NCBI GenBank assembly: GCA_023386495.1
Contig: JAEWJS010000050.1
Span: 1-64,000 of the forward strand
Origin: Bacillota bacterium
GTDB lineage: Bacteria > Bacillota > Bacilli > Paenibacillales > Paenibacillaceae
Reading direction: 5' to 3'
Length of the DNA stretch: 64,000 nt
Shown here: positions 35,264 to 43,721 of the stretch, in pieces
Position numbering within the stretch: the first letter of the stretch is position 1
Layout: each line of letters begins with the position of its first letter
Made by a program: the position numbers and the translations under genes
The notes under the pieces: model-generated
The model's database searches: none
What the model was told of the DNA's origin: nothing
The model's input: only the letters and a program-made list of their open reading frames with translations

Positions 35264-36388
35264 TTATGCCGTCGTATGGCTAGTGTTCTTTTCTACGTGA
35301 CAGGCAACTGCCCAAACAAAGCCGGCTAACTCTCTGGCCACGGCGGCAATCGCGACGTTTTTATTTTTTCCTCTTGAGACAAGCTTTCTGTACTTGTTGT
35401 GCAATCGATTCTGCGCCTTCCATGAGATGGATTGAACCTCTGCATCTGTTTCTGCGATTCTTTCAGCCAGCTCTCCCTTGATCGCGGGTCGGTATCGGTA
35501 ACTCCACGCGGCCTCCACTAGCAGTCGACGTGCGTGCGCGTTCCCAGCCTTGGTCAGACGTCCTCTTCGGACAAGTTGGCCAGAGGAGTACTCGCGGGGA
35601 ACCAAGCCTAGGTAGGCCATTAACTGCATGGGAGAACGAAACCGACTGAAACTGCCGATCTCTGCGGCCAACGAGACAGCTGTAATAAACGCGATACCAC
35701 GCAGGCCCTTGATTGCTTGAATAACGGTAGCGTGGGAGCCTTGCGCGGCCTGCTCAAGGAGACTCTCCTCAATCCGCTTCAGGCGTTCTTCTGCCTCACG
35801 GATGGTATGAAGATACTCTCGGAATGTCGCCTCCTGTGCGCCGTATGAGAAGGCTAGCTTTCCAAGCCACTCGCGGTACTTTTGGGTCCATCTTCTTTTG
35901 ATGGTAACGGGTGGTTCAATGCTGTACCGAAGCAAGAACTTGAGTACTCTCTGTTTACAGCGGTGTAGGTCTTCTCTGGCATCTTCACGAGCACGAACCA
36001 AATCGCGTAGTGCTTCGTCTTCCGGAGTGGGCACATAGACACCTGTCAATTCGCCGGCGCGAAGCAACTCCGCCAGCCGAATGGAATCCCGCCGATCTGT
36101 CTTCACTTGCTCGCCAGGGCGGACGGGAATGAGGGAAGGGGCAACCACCATGCAGCGTACTCCCATGGATTGCAGCAAACGATGCAGACCGTAGCCCGTT
36201 GGTCCAGCCTCGTAGCAGATTTCCAATTCTTCCTTTTTACCGAGTTGTTTCAGCAGTTTGCGGATCGCAGCAGCCTCGTGGGGGATGCTCCCCCAGTAGC
36301 GTGCCTTCTCTCGCCCGGTCTCGGCGATTGCAACAGCGATTGTTTCTTTGGATACATCCAGTCCGATGTATTTTGTAGTATAATTCAT
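35264..36388 (-). CDS. IS110-family transposase
   Basis: A 374-residue DEDD transposase. The N-terminal RuvC-like domain has D11 in IGLDVSKE, Glu in YEAGPTGYGLH near residue 60, and the DD pair in KTDRRDS near residue 97. A coiled-coil linker follows, and the C-terminal transposase_20 domain has GLVPREYSSGQLVRRGRLTKAGN with its conserved Ser. It appears intact and full length. AAAGGAG lies 9 nt before the ATG. IS110 recombinases act with a non-coding bridge RNA from the element's end. Confidence 0.9.
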   Translation of the reverse strand: MNYTTKYIGLDVSKETIAVAIAETGREKARYWGSIPHEAAAIRKLLKQLGKKEELEICYEAGPTGYGLHRLLQSMGVRCMVVAPSLIPVRPGEQVKTDRRDSIRLAELLRAGELTGVYVPTPEDEALRDLVRAREDAREDLHRCKQRVLKFLLRYSIEPPVTIKRRWTQKYREWLGKLAFSYGAQEATFREYLHTIREAEERLKRIEESLLEQAAQGSHATVIQAIKGLRGIAFITAVSLAAEIGSFSRFRSPMQLMAYLGLVPREYSSGQLVRRGRLTKAGNAHARRLLVEAAWSYRYRPAIKGELAERIAETDAEVQSISWKAQNRLHNKYRKLVSRGKNKNVAIAAVARELAGFVWAVACHVEKNTSHTTA

Positions 36389-36393
36389 GTTAA

Positions 36394-36470
36394 CCAGCTC
36401 CTTTGCTTGTAGCTCTGAAATGGTTGCTTAGACACTTCCATTTTAACCTACGTCTCGCAATGTGAGCTGG
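36394..36470 (-). other. Nested inverted repeats upstream of the IS110 transposase, candidate bridge RNA
   Basis: An outer 7-bp inverted repeat (CCAGCTC 36394-36400, GAGCTGG 36464-36470) encloses an inner 6-bp repeat (AAATGG 36418-36423, CCATTT 36438-36443) with a 14-nt loop. Members of the IS110 group encode a structured bridge RNA in the non-coding DNA before the transposase; this position and nesting fit but are not proof. Confidence 0.35.
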
Positions 36471-36535
36471 CCTTTTCGTTCATCTTAACTAATTCAGGGG
36501 GCTTCGCTCCATCTAGATGCCCGATATGACTTGAT

Positions 36536-36712
36536 TTCGCTAATTTGCGAACCGGCATGCGCTATTTAGCGAATTCTATCCCTTAATAGGGTAGGAAGAG
36601 CGATATAGTCCCGTAATAACGCTCGCATATCCCTTAACAGCGCACTTACTTCGCTATTTGCCCATAGTCCGGTGCTCGGCGGTTGGCGGTTGGCGGTTGG
36701 CGGTTGGCGGTC
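36536..36712. repeat. Palindrome-rich intergenic DNA and 7-bp tandem repeat
   Basis: Short hairpins of the TTCGC/GCGAA type (36536-36551) and CGCTA/TAGCG type (36560-36571) occur here, and ATCCCTTAA appears twice 51 bp apart (36578, 36629). At 36678-36712 there are five tandem copies of GGCGGTT (last one GGCGGTC). No gene is seen between the IS element and the ABC permease stop at 37022. Confidence 0.6.
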
Positions 36713-36798
36713 GGTGCGCGGCGGACGTCGTGATCACGATCGGTCCAATCGCGCCACTATTCCTACGAATCAAATGGCCCGAGCACGACAGGGAAGTC

Positions 36799-36916
36799 CC
36801 TGCATAAGTGCAGGTTTCGGCTAGCTCATTCTCGCACATTGAAAAAAGCCTGCAAAAAGTGCAGGCTTTTCTCCAATGGGACGTCTATTCCATAAAAATA
36901 CATGTATTTTTGCAGG
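36799..36916. repeat. Hairpin array, CCTGCA/TGCAGG type, three copies
   Basis: Three palindromes of the same type as at 2.8 kb (CCTGCATAAGTGCAGG, CCTGCAAAAAGTGCAGG and a one-base-changed copy). Right arms TGCAGG start at 36809, 36860 and 36911, spacing 51 and 51 bp. The DNA between copies is not conserved. Confidence 0.75.
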
Positions 36917-37021
36917 TATTTGAGGAGTGTGTACGTGCCCGCCCGCTGGGCCCTACACCCTTTCTCGCACGGGACGCACCGATTCCCGCATTCTTACTTC
37001 AACTTCCGCACCCACTTCACC

Positions 37022-37900
37022 CTATCCCAGGCGCCAGTAGCGCACCCGCACAATGCTCAGTACGATCATGAGCAGCGTCATTCCGCCTAGAATGGCCAGC
37101 ATCAACTCTGGGCTCATCGTCTCGCCGCCCAGCTTGTAGGTGACGCCGAAGGCAGCCTGGTAATCCTCCAGCGCGCTCGACGGCGCATGCGCGAACACTT
37201 CCCCCAGCGGCTTCTCCATGAAGATCTGCCTGAGCAGCGCCGCCGAGTACGTGGTCGGGAAGAACAGCACGGCGCTCTGCACCGCTTGCGGCATCATGCT
37301 CATCGGCACGTAGACGCCGGCAACGAATCCGATCAGCGTGCCGATGATGCTGCTGATCGTCGAGAAGGCGGACATCGAACGCACGAACGTCGTGATGAGG
37401 AACATTAACGCTGTGGCCGACAAGCTGCTCAGCAGCGTCACGCCCAGCACCTTGAGCAGGTTGACCCATGGCAGCAATTCGCCCCCGGAGACGACGATAT
37501 AGACCTCCATCAGCACCAAGCCCGCGATGCTGATGACGCAGCCGATCACAAGCGACGACAGAATATAGCTGACGACGATCGCAGACCGCTTGAGCGGCGC
37601 GACCATGAAGTCGCGCAGCACCTTCTTGTCTTGATCGCGGACCATGACGGCCAGTGCGCCGAGGCTGACCGTGACCGTATTAATCGCAAGCAGGCCGGCC
37701 ATAATCCAAGAATCGACCAGGAACCGGATGCCTGGGACATCGCCTGCGAGTTCTTGAATCCCGCTGACTTGCATCTCGGCCAGGAAGAGGGCGTACAGCC
37801 CGATAATGATAAGAACGGATAAGAACGAGAAGAATACCGCTGCCCGATCCCGAAAAAACACCAACAAATTGCGCTTCACCAAATGTCCCACTGCGCCCAT
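37022..37900 (-). CDS. ABC-2 type exporter permease (DrrB-like)
   Basis: A 292-residue ABC-2 permease with six helices, a cytoplasmic N-terminus (GAVGHLVKRNLLVFFRDRAA), a large first extracytoplasmic loop and the loop DQDKKVLRDFMVAPLKRS that probably contacts the ATPase. It resembles daunorubicin-type (DrrB) and YhaP-like permeases. Its ATG directly follows the stop of the ATPase gene, so the pair is one operon. Cargo unknown; no regulator gene is adjacent. Confidence 0.82.
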   Translation of the reverse strand: MGAVGHLVKRNLLVFFRDRAAVFFSFLSVLIIIGLYALFLAEMQVSGIQELAGDVPGIRFLVDSWIMAGLLAINTVTVSLGALAVMVRDQDKKVLRDFMVAPLKRSAIVVSYILSSLVIGCVISIAGLVLMEVYIVVSGGELLPWVNLLKVLGVTLLSSLSATALMFLITTFVRSMSAFSTISSIIGTLIGFVAGVYVPMSMMPQAVQSAVLFFPTTYSAALLRQIFMEKPLGEVFAHAPSSALEDYQAAFGVTYKLGGETMSPELMLAILGGMTLLMIVLSIVRVRYWRLG

Positions 37901-38830
37901 CTATTCTCCACTCTCCCTCAAGGAACGTCCCGTAATGTTCAAGAACACATCGTCCATCGACCCTCGGATCATCTCGAAGTGATCGATATGCGGCTCGATC
38001 GCCTTCAGCATCGCTAGCCCCTGCATACTGTCCGCAACGGCAATGTCCAGCACCCCTGCGCCCTCGGCATATTCGTTCCCAGCCGCGTTCACGGCCCGCA
38101 GCACGGCTTCGCGTTCGCCATCCTTCGGCATGACCTTCAAGTGGTCGCTGCTGTGCTCGACGCGCAGCTGCGCCGGCGTGCCCTGCGCCACGATCTTGCC
38201 GTGGTCGATAATCGCGACATCGTCGGCCATCGCGGCTTCTTCCATATAATGCGTCGTCAGGAACACCGTCATCTTCTTGTCCTGCTGCAGCTGCCGGATC
38301 GTGTCCCAGGCATGCATCCTGGCCTGCGGATCCAGACCGGTCGTCGGCTCATCCAAGAATAGAATTCTCGGATCGTTGATCAGCGCCCTCGCAATGTCCG
38401 AACGGCGCCGCTGCCCGCCGGACAGCTTCCCGTACCGGCGGTCCAGAAATTCGCCCAGCCCCAGCACGTCCGCTACCTCCGTCAGACGTCTGCGGAAATC
38501 GGCTGTCGACATGCGATAGAAGCTCGCGCGCGCCTGCAGATTTTCCCGCACCGTAAGCAGTTCATCCAGCAGCGACTCCTGGAACACGACGCCGATCCGC
38601 TCCCGAATGGCTGCGTCGCCCTTCCCGAGTTCATACCCGTCGACCCGGACGCTGCCTGACGTCTTGCCGAGCAGCGTGCACAGCATATTGATCGTCGTCG
38701 ATTTCCCCGCGCCATTCGGTCCGAGAAAGGCGAACAGCGACGATTCCGCCACCTCGAACGATACGCCATCCACTGCTGCATAGTCGCCGTATCGCTTCAC
38801 TAATCCTTCAACTTCGATAATGCCCGGCAT
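37901..38830 (-). CDS. ABC exporter ATP-binding protein (DrrA-like)
   Basis: This ~309-residue ATPase has Walker A GPNGAGKST, signature LSGGQRRRSD, Walker B ILFLDEPTTGLD and switch His LTTHYMEEA, plus a C-terminal ~80-residue domain found in DrrA-type exporters. An in-frame ATG at 38863 exists, but GGAGG lies 7 nt before the ATG at 38830, so MPGIIEVEGLVKRYG is the preferred start. Drug or lipid export is the usual role. Confidence 0.85.
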   Translation of the reverse strand: MPGIIEVEGLVKRYGDYAAVDGVSFEVAESSLFAFLGPNGAGKSTTINMLCTLLGKTSGSVRVDGYELGKGDAAIRERIGVVFQESLLDELLTVRENLQARASFYRMSTADFRRRLTEVADVLGLGEFLDRRYGKLSGGQRRRSDIARALINDPRILFLDEPTTGLDPQARMHAWDTIRQLQQDKKMTVFLTTHYMEEAAMADDVAIIDHGKIVAQGTPAQLRVEHSSDHLKVMPKDGEREAVLRAVNAAGNEYAEGAGVLDIAVADSMQGLAMLKAIEPHIDHFEMIRGSMDDVFLNITGRSLRESGE

Positions 38831-38967
38831 CCTTGCACCTCCGTAATTCCTATTTGCGCTCATTATACCGCTGCGAATCGGCGCCGCATATTTACTTAAG
38901 TCACATTATGGAAAACGATAGTCATATTTGTATAAGAACACGTTCATATTCTATCTATCATCTCGTG

Positions 38968-38993
38968 AGCAACGGGTGTATAATCACGTTGCT
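38968..38993. promoter_or_regulatory. Inverted repeat over a -10 box upstream of the heterodimeric exporter
   Basis: AGCAACG and CGTTGCT (7-bp perfect arms) flank a plus-strand TATAAT at 38979-38984, about 70 bp before the first exporter gene. No good -35 is seen, so the palindrome may be an operator or the promoter may need an activator. Confidence 0.45.
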
Positions 38994-39053
38994 TGCGTTT
39001 TCTGACTGTTGCACAACTAGATTTACAGAATGAACAGAAACAGGTGATCAGTA

Positions 39054-40826
39054 GTGTTCGAATTGAAATGGCTGTGGAACAACCTCGAAGGGAACCGCCT
39101 GCGTTACGCCGCCGCGCTGCTCCTCTCGGTCATCGGCTCCTCGCTGACGATCGTCAATCCGTACATTAGCCAGCGGATAATCGATACGTTCATTACCGGC
39201 GAGGATGCGGCTGCGAAGCTCACCGATGAGCGGGGACTGTTCATCATGCTCTGCCTTGGAATGATCGGCTTCGCCTTGCTGCGGACAGGTCTCGGCTACC
39301 TGACGATGATGCAGTACGAGTGGGCCTCGCAGAACATGATGTACAAGGTACGGACGTATATGTACAGCAAGATCCAAGAGCAAGACAAGGAATACTTCGA
39401 CCAGCATCGCACCGGCGACCTGATGACCCGGATGATGGGCGACTTGGATATGGTGCGCCACTCGCTGTCCTGGATCGTGAAGACGATTATCGAGTCGCTT
39501 ACGATATTCGTCGCCGCAGTCGGGTATTTCTTCTATATCGACGCCGTCCTGACGATGTGGCTGCTCATCCTGGCTCCGCCCGTGTTCGTCGTGGCCTTCC
39601 TGTTCGCCCGGCGGGTCCGTCCGATGTATGTGAGCCTCAGGGAGCGGCTGTCCCAGCTCAATACGGTCACCCAGGAGAATATCGCCGCTAACCGCGTCGT
39701 CAAGGCGTTCGCCCGGGAAGACTTCGAGATCAAGAAGTTCGAGGAGAAGAACGCGAGCTACCAGCAGGCGAGCAAGGACGCCGCGATGGTCTGGCTCGAT
39801 TATTTCCCTTATCTAGAGACGTTAGCGCAAGCGTTCAACGTCATCCTGATGATTATCGGCGGCTACTTCGTCATGGAAGGCCGAATCACGTTCGGCGAGC
39901 TGGCGGCATTCACGGCGCTCATCTGGGCCGTATCCAATCCGCTGCGCAGCATCGGCATGATCATCAACGACATTCAGCGCTTCTTCGCAAGCCTGGTCAA
40001 GGTGACCGAGGTGTACTACGCGAAGCCGCATATCGTGAACGAATGGCGGGCGGATGCGGACAAGAAGCGGTACGCGGGCCGCATCCAGTTCGATAACGTG
40101 ACGTTCAAGTTCGATAACGCAACCGTGCTGCAGGACGTGAGCTTCACGGTGAACCCCGGCGAGACGCTGGCGATCATGGGTCCTACCGGCTCCGGCAAAA
40201 CAACGATCGTCAACCTCATTCCGCGGTTCTACGACACCCTGCGCGGGCGCGTGTTAATTGATGGCGTCGACGTTCGGAACCTGAAGATCGACGAGCTCCG
40301 CAGCAATATCGGCATCGCGACGCAGGACGTGCTGCTCTTCTCCGATACGATCGACGGCAACGTCGCGTTCGGCAACCCCGAGCTCCCCGAAGACGAGACG
40401 GTGAAGTATGCGCGGCTGGCGGCGGCGGACGATTTTATACGGAAAATGCCTGATGGCTATGAGACGATTATCGGAGAGCGCGGCGTCGGTCTGTCCGGCG
40501 GGCAGAAGCAGCGCATTGCGCTGGCGCGCGCGATGGCGGTGCGTCGCCCGATCCTGATCCTCGACGATACGACGTCGGCCGTCGACCTCGAGACCGAGGA
40601 GCACATTCAGCGGAGTCTGGAGACGCTGGATCACGCTTGCACCAAGATCATCATCGCCCAGCGCGTCTCCACGACCGCGAAGGCCGACCGCATCCTGATC
40701 ATGGACGGCGGCCGCGTCGTCGAGCAGGGCACGCACGCCGAGCTGCTGGCGAAGCGGGGCTACTATTACGAAGTATTCATGCTGCAGAACGAAGGCATCG
40801 AGAGGCAGGTGGGCAGCAGTGGCTAG
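39054..40826 (+). CDS. Heterodimeric ABC exporter subunit with degenerate ATP site
   Basis: A 590-residue half-transporter: six membrane helices (about 15-310) and an ATPase domain (about 340-580) with Walker A GPTGSGKTT, signature LSGGQKQR and Walker B ILILDDTTSAVD. The catalytic Glu is replaced by Asp (DD instead of DE), as in the non-catalytic chain of heterodimeric exporters such as TM287/288 and BmrCD. It starts with GTG at 39054 (AGGTGA upstream). The next gene overlaps by 8 bp, so the two are co-translated. Drug or lipid export is likely. Confidence 0.87.
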   Translation: MFELKWLWNNLEGNRLRYAAALLLSVIGSSLTIVNPYISQRIIDTFITGEDAAAKLTDERGLFIMLCLGMIGFALLRTGLGYLTMMQYEWASQNMMYKVRTYMYSKIQEQDKEYFDQHRTGDLMTRMMGDLDMVRHSLSWIVKTIIESLTIFVAAVGYFFYIDAVLTMWLLILAPPVFVVAFLFARRVRPMYVSLRERLSQLNTVTQENIAANRVVKAFAREDFEIKKFEEKNASYQQASKDAAMVWLDYFPYLETLAQAFNVILMIIGGYFVMEGRITFGELAAFTALIWAVSNPLRSIGMIINDIQRFFASLVKVTEVYYAKPHIVNEWRADADKKRYAGRIQFDNVTFKFDNATVLQDVSFTVNPGETLAIMGPTGSGKTTIVNLIPRFYDTLRGRVLIDGVDVRNLKIDELRSNIGIATQDVLLFSDTIDGNVAFGNPELPEDETVKYARLAAADDFIRKMPDGYETIIGERGVGLSGGQKQRIALARAMAVRRPILILDDTTSAVDLETEEHIQRSLETLDHACTKIIIAQRVSTTAKADRILIMDGGRVVEQGTHAELLAKRGYYYEVFMLQNEGIERQVGSSG

Positions 40827-42597
40827 GAATCGATTCGACGTCGACGAGGATCTGGAATCGCCGTTCGACATTACGCACTTCCGCCGTGCGATGGTCTACA
40901 TCAAGCGGCAGCAGAAGCCGATGATTATCGCGCTCGTGCTGAGCATTCTATCGGCAGGCATCGGCCTGACGGCACCGCTCATCATGCGGCACGTCATCGA
41001 CGTTACCATTCCCGATAAGGACGTGGGGGGCCTATGGTTCTGGTCGGGGATGACGCTCGCGACGATCGTCGTCAGCGTCGTCCTCGCGGCCATTCGCGGC
41101 CGGATCATGACGCGGGTCGGCCAGGACATCATCTACGAGATTCGGTCGGACTTGTTCAAGCATCTGCAGTCGCTGCCGTTCAAGTACTACGACGACCGCC
41201 CGCAGGGCAAAATCATGGTCCGCGTCGTCAACTACGTCAACTCGGTATCGGACGTGCTATCCAACGGCATCATCAACTTCATTCTGGAAATCTTGAACCT
41301 GCTCTTCATCGCCGCGTTCATGTTCGCGCTCGACGTGCGGCTCTCGCTCCTCACGCTGGCGGGGCTGCCGGTCTTCGTCGGCGTCATGCTGCTCATCAAG
41401 ACGCGGCAGCGCCGCGCTTGGCAGGCCGTGTCCAACAAGAGCTCCAACCTGAACGCTTACTTGCAGGAGAGCATCAGCGGCATCGGGGTGACGCAGATTT
41501 TCACCCGGGAGCCGCATAACGAGCAGATCTACCAGCGCCTCGCCTTCAACTTCCGCAAGGAATGGATGCGAGCGGTCACGCTCAACGGCTTGATCCCGTT
41601 CACGGTCGACAATCTGGCGACGGTCGTCTCGACCCTGGTCTACGTCGTCGGCTTGCTCGCGCTCGGACCGGAGGAAGTGTCATTCGGCGTCATCCTCGCG
41701 ATGGGCGCATACGTATGGCGGTTCTGGCAGCCGATCTTGAACCTGTCGAACCTGTACAACCAGTTCATTAACTCGGTCGCGTATCTGGAGCGGATCTTCG
41801 AGACGCTGGACGAGCCGGTGACGGTGAAGGACGCGCCGGGCGCGCGTCAGCTGCCGCAAGTGGCCGGCGGCGTGACGTTCGACAACGTCACGTTCGGGTA
41901 CGATACCGGCGTGAACATTCTGGAGCGGCTGTCGTTCGACGTGAAGCCCGGCGAGAGCATCGCGCTGGTCGGACCGACGGGCGCGGGCAAGACGACGATC
42001 GTCAACTTGATCTCCCGCTTCTACGACGTAACGGGCGGCCGCATTCTGGTGGACGGCGAAGACATTGCGGAAGTGACGCTTCAGTCGCTGCGGAGTCAGA
42101 TGGGCATCATGCTGCAGGACAGCTTTATTTTCTCGGGGACGATCATGGACAACATCCGCTACGGCCGGCTGGACGCGACGGAGGAAGAGATCATCGCCGC
42201 CGCGCGCACGGTACGCGCCGACGACTTCATACGCGAGTTCGAGCACGGCTACCAGACCGAGGTCAACGAGCGCGGCTCGAAGCTGTCCCAAGGCCAGCGG
42301 CAGCTCATCTCGTTCGCCCGGACGCTGCTCGCCAATCCGCGCATCCTGATCCTGGACGAGGCGACCTCGTCGATCGACGCGAAGACCGAGCGGCTGCTCC
42401 AGCAAGGCTTGAACGAGCTGCTCAAGGGCCGCACGTCGTTCATCATCGCGCACAGGCTGTCGACCGTCCGCAACTGCGACCGTATCATGTACGTCTCGGA
42501 CAAGGGCATCGCGGAGTCCGGCTCGCATGATGAGCTGATCGCGAAGCGCGGGCTGTATCACAGGCTGTACACGGCGCAGAAGATGGAAGTCGTATAG
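40819..42597 (+). CDS. Heterodimeric ABC exporter subunit with catalytic ATP site
   Basis: A 592-residue half-transporter with six helices and an ATPase domain: Walker A GPTGAGKTT, Walker B ILILDEATSSID with catalytic Glu, switch His IIAHRLS, and a changed signature LSQGQRQL. Together with the partner (canonical LSGGQ but Asp for Glu) this gives one working and one degenerate ATP site, the mark of an asymmetric heterodimer. GTG start at 40819 overlaps the partner stop (40824-40826). The operon ends at the terminator 42609-42642. Confidence 0.87.
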   Translation: MARNRFDVDEDLESPFDITHFRRAMVYIKRQQKPMIIALVLSILSAGIGLTAPLIMRHVIDVTIPDKDVGGLWFWSGMTLATIVVSVVLAAIRGRIMTRVGQDIIYEIRSDLFKHLQSLPFKYYDDRPQGKIMVRVVNYVNSVSDVLSNGIINFILEILNLLFIAAFMFALDVRLSLLTLAGLPVFVGVMLLIKTRQRRAWQAVSNKSSNLNAYLQESISGIGVTQIFTREPHNEQIYQRLAFNFRKEWMRAVTLNGLIPFTVDNLATVVSTLVYVVGLLALGPEEVSFGVILAMGAYVWRFWQPILNLSNLYNQFINSVAYLERIFETLDEPVTVKDAPGARQLPQVAGGVTFDNVTFGYDTGVNILERLSFDVKPGESIALVGPTGAGKTTIVNLISRFYDVTGGRILVDGEDIAEVTLQSLRSQMGIMLQDSFIFSGTIMDNIRYGRLDATEEEIIAAARTVRADDFIREFEHGYQTEVNERGSKLSQGQRQLISFARTLLANPRILILDEATSSIDAKTERLLQQGLNELLKGRTSFIIAHRLSTVRNCDRIMYVSDKGIAESGSHDELIAKRGLYHRLYTAQKMEVV

Positions 42598-42608
42598 ACG
42601 GACATAGG

Positions 42609-42642
42609 CAAGCCCCCGATCCTATAGCGGATCGGGGGCTTG
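42609..42642 (+). terminator. Terminator after the heterodimeric exporter operon
   Basis: Perfect 14-bp stem CAAGCCCCCGATCC / GGATCGGGGGCTTG with a 6-nt loop, 12 bp after the stop codon; also correctly placed for the convergent small gene at 42663. Confidence 0.8.
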
Positions 42643-42662
42643 CTGTATGGTCATTCTTTCAT

Positions 42663-42944
42663 TCACAGATTGATTACGACTACGGGCACGATAACGACCA
42701 AGATCCAGAGCATCGGAATCAGATTGACGATGATGGAGGCGCGCTTGCGCCTGACTCTGAACTTCCAAGCAAGGATCGTACAGACGATTAGCGCGATCGG
42801 ATACAGGCCGATGCCTCCCGTGAGCATGACGCTGAACCAGTTGATGCCGTTCGCGAATCCCATGAACGTGATTCCCCATATCAAGAACCATGGGGCAAGG
42901 CACAGTACATATAGAATCTGACTCGCTATCAGATAAGCCTTCAT
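42663..42944 (-). CDS. Small three-helix membrane protein
   Basis: A 93-residue hypothetical protein with three membrane helices (ILYVLCLAPWFLIWGITFMG; VMLTGGIGLYPIALIVCTIL; LIPMLWILVVIVPVVVINL) and a basic loop KFRVRRKRA between helices 2 and 3. The Shine-Dalgarno is weak (GAGAGAAG). It lies 28 bp downstream of the GNAT-like gene at 42973 on the same strand and is probably co-transcribed. No family recognised. In context it could be an immunity-type or accessory membrane protein of the peptide locus, which is an inference. Confidence 0.6.
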   Translation of the reverse strand: MKAYLIASQILYVLCLAPWFLIWGITFMGFANGINWFSVMLTGGIGLYPIALIVCTILAWKFRVRRKRASIIVNLIPMLWILVVIVPVVVINL

Positions 42945-42972
42945 CGGATCTTCTTCTCTCTGCCGCTAGGCG

Positions 42973-43479
42973 TTATTGGAATCGGCTGCAATAGCCGGCA
43001 AAAGCTTCATAACTTGTTGCGTAGACGTTGATCGGTCCATAGGGCGTATCTTGCACCTGGATGCGGTCCGCGATCTTCCCGTACAGACGGTTCGTGTACG
43101 GATTGTTCGCTGCCGTCGGAATCCGCACCTCCTGCACATTCGGCTCGGCCTCCCCCATCTGCTCCGCCAGCACCTGCAGACCTCTCATGAACGTCCGGTT
43201 GCCCTGATATTCCTCCAGAAAATAAGAGTTGGTAAGGACCGCGATTTCTTTATGGCTGAATTGATCTTCGGACAGTCCGAGCACGAATCCTCCGATCCCG
43301 ATCACGCGCCCCGCCGGATCCGTCAGAATCGCGCCTCTCCCGTGCAAGGCGTTATGCTTGACGTCGATCAGCGCCTTGATTACCGGATACCCCGGAATAA
43401 TGCGATCGCGATGCGTCAGATAAAACTCCGTGAACCGGGACCATACTTGATTATCCGTACAGATCGTGAATTGCACCAT
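42973..43479 (-). CDS. GNAT-fold protein A, divergent from the 21-codon gene
   Basis: A 168-residue soluble protein with a GNAT-like order of strands and helices: central strands GRVIGIGGFVLGLS, strand IAVLTNSYFLEE, then YQGNRTFMRGLQVLAEQM in the place of the acetyl-CoA loop and helix, and NNPYTNRLYGKIADRI in the place of motif B. It has the same length as the protein at 43722-44228 and aligns with it across the second half (GRV..., NRLYGKIA with NRRLFSKIA, YGPINVYATSYEA with CGPLDFYAVTLES). AGGTGA lies 7 nt before the ATG. The substrate is unknown. It is divergent from the 21-codon gene, sharing an 80-bp AT-rich control region. Confidence 0.65.
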   Translation of the reverse strand: MVQFTICTDNQVWSRFTEFYLTHRDRIIPGYPVIKALIDVKHNALHGRGAILTDPAGRVIGIGGFVLGLSEDQFSHKEIAVLTNSYFLEEYQGNRTFMRGLQVLAEQMGEAEPNVQEVRIPTAANNPYTNRLYGKIADRIQVQDTPYGPINVYATSYEAFAGYCSRFQ

Positions 43480-43508
43480 TACTACTCACCTGCTTTCTAT
43501 AAAAATAT

Positions 43509-43549
43509 CAATATTTCATATTGCATTATTGAAATAATTAGATTATATT
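43509..43549 (+). promoter_or_regulatory. Promoter and palindromes of the 21-codon gene
   Basis: TTGCAT (43521-43526), 17 bp, TATATT (43544-43549), about 34 bp before the ATG. CAATAT-TTC-ATATTG (43509-43523) and ATTTCA...TGAAAT (43513-43535) are overlapping palindromes that touch the -35 and could bind a regulator controlling both directions. Confidence 0.65.
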
Positions 43550-43582
43550 TCTATTTAATCCATTAACAGGAGGTGAATATCC

Positions 43583-43648
43583 ATGGGTAAACCGGAATGC
43601 AATGCGCCAATGGCTGGAACGATCCAACGGGATGAGGCCAAAGTGTAA
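43583..43648 (+). CDS. 21-residue peptide, possible precursor or signal
   Basis: An ATG with AGGAGGTGA (nearly perfect anti-SD match, 6 nt spacing) opens a 21-codon frame that starts MGKPECNAP and ends QRDEAKV, then TAA. It has its own promoter 34 bp upstream and hairpins just downstream, so it is a complete small transcription unit. The peptide has one Cys (residue 6), two Lys (3 and 20) and no signal sequence or hydrophobic stretch. It lies between two related GNAT-fold genes next to a peptide-type ABC exporter. It may be a RiPP-like precursor, a secreted signal or a regulatory leader; no family is recognised. Confidence 0.55.
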   Translation: MGKPECNAPMAGTIQRDEAKV

Positions 43649-43679
43649 CGGAATGAATCCGTATTTCCGTTGATCAGAG

Positions 43680-43700
43680 CGGCCGGCATATTGCCGGCCG
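43680..43700. terminator. Bidirectional terminator between the peptide gene and GNAT-fold gene B
   Basis: Perfect 9-bp stem CGGCCGGCA / TGCCGGCCG with a 3-nt loop. A second smaller hairpin, AACGGAA/TTCCGTT (43647-43671), directly follows the peptide stop codon. Confidence 0.65.
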
Positions 43701-43721
43701 TTCGGCGTCTATGCCGGCACT

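Larger units (their letters stand above)
35264..36470 (-). mobile_element. IS110-family insertion sequence (edges approximate)
   Basis: One transposase gene plus a non-coding left flank with nested inverted repeats. No terminal inverted repeats or target duplications are visible, which is normal for IS110. The left edge is probably between 36470 and 36540 and the right edge somewhere below 35264; the coordinates given cover only what is supported. Confidence 0.7.

Noticed and set aside
36678..36712. Five GGCGGTT repeats as a regulatory or phase-variable element
   Set aside because: They lie far from any start codon (the nearest genes end here), so phase variation has no target; kept only as a simple repeat.
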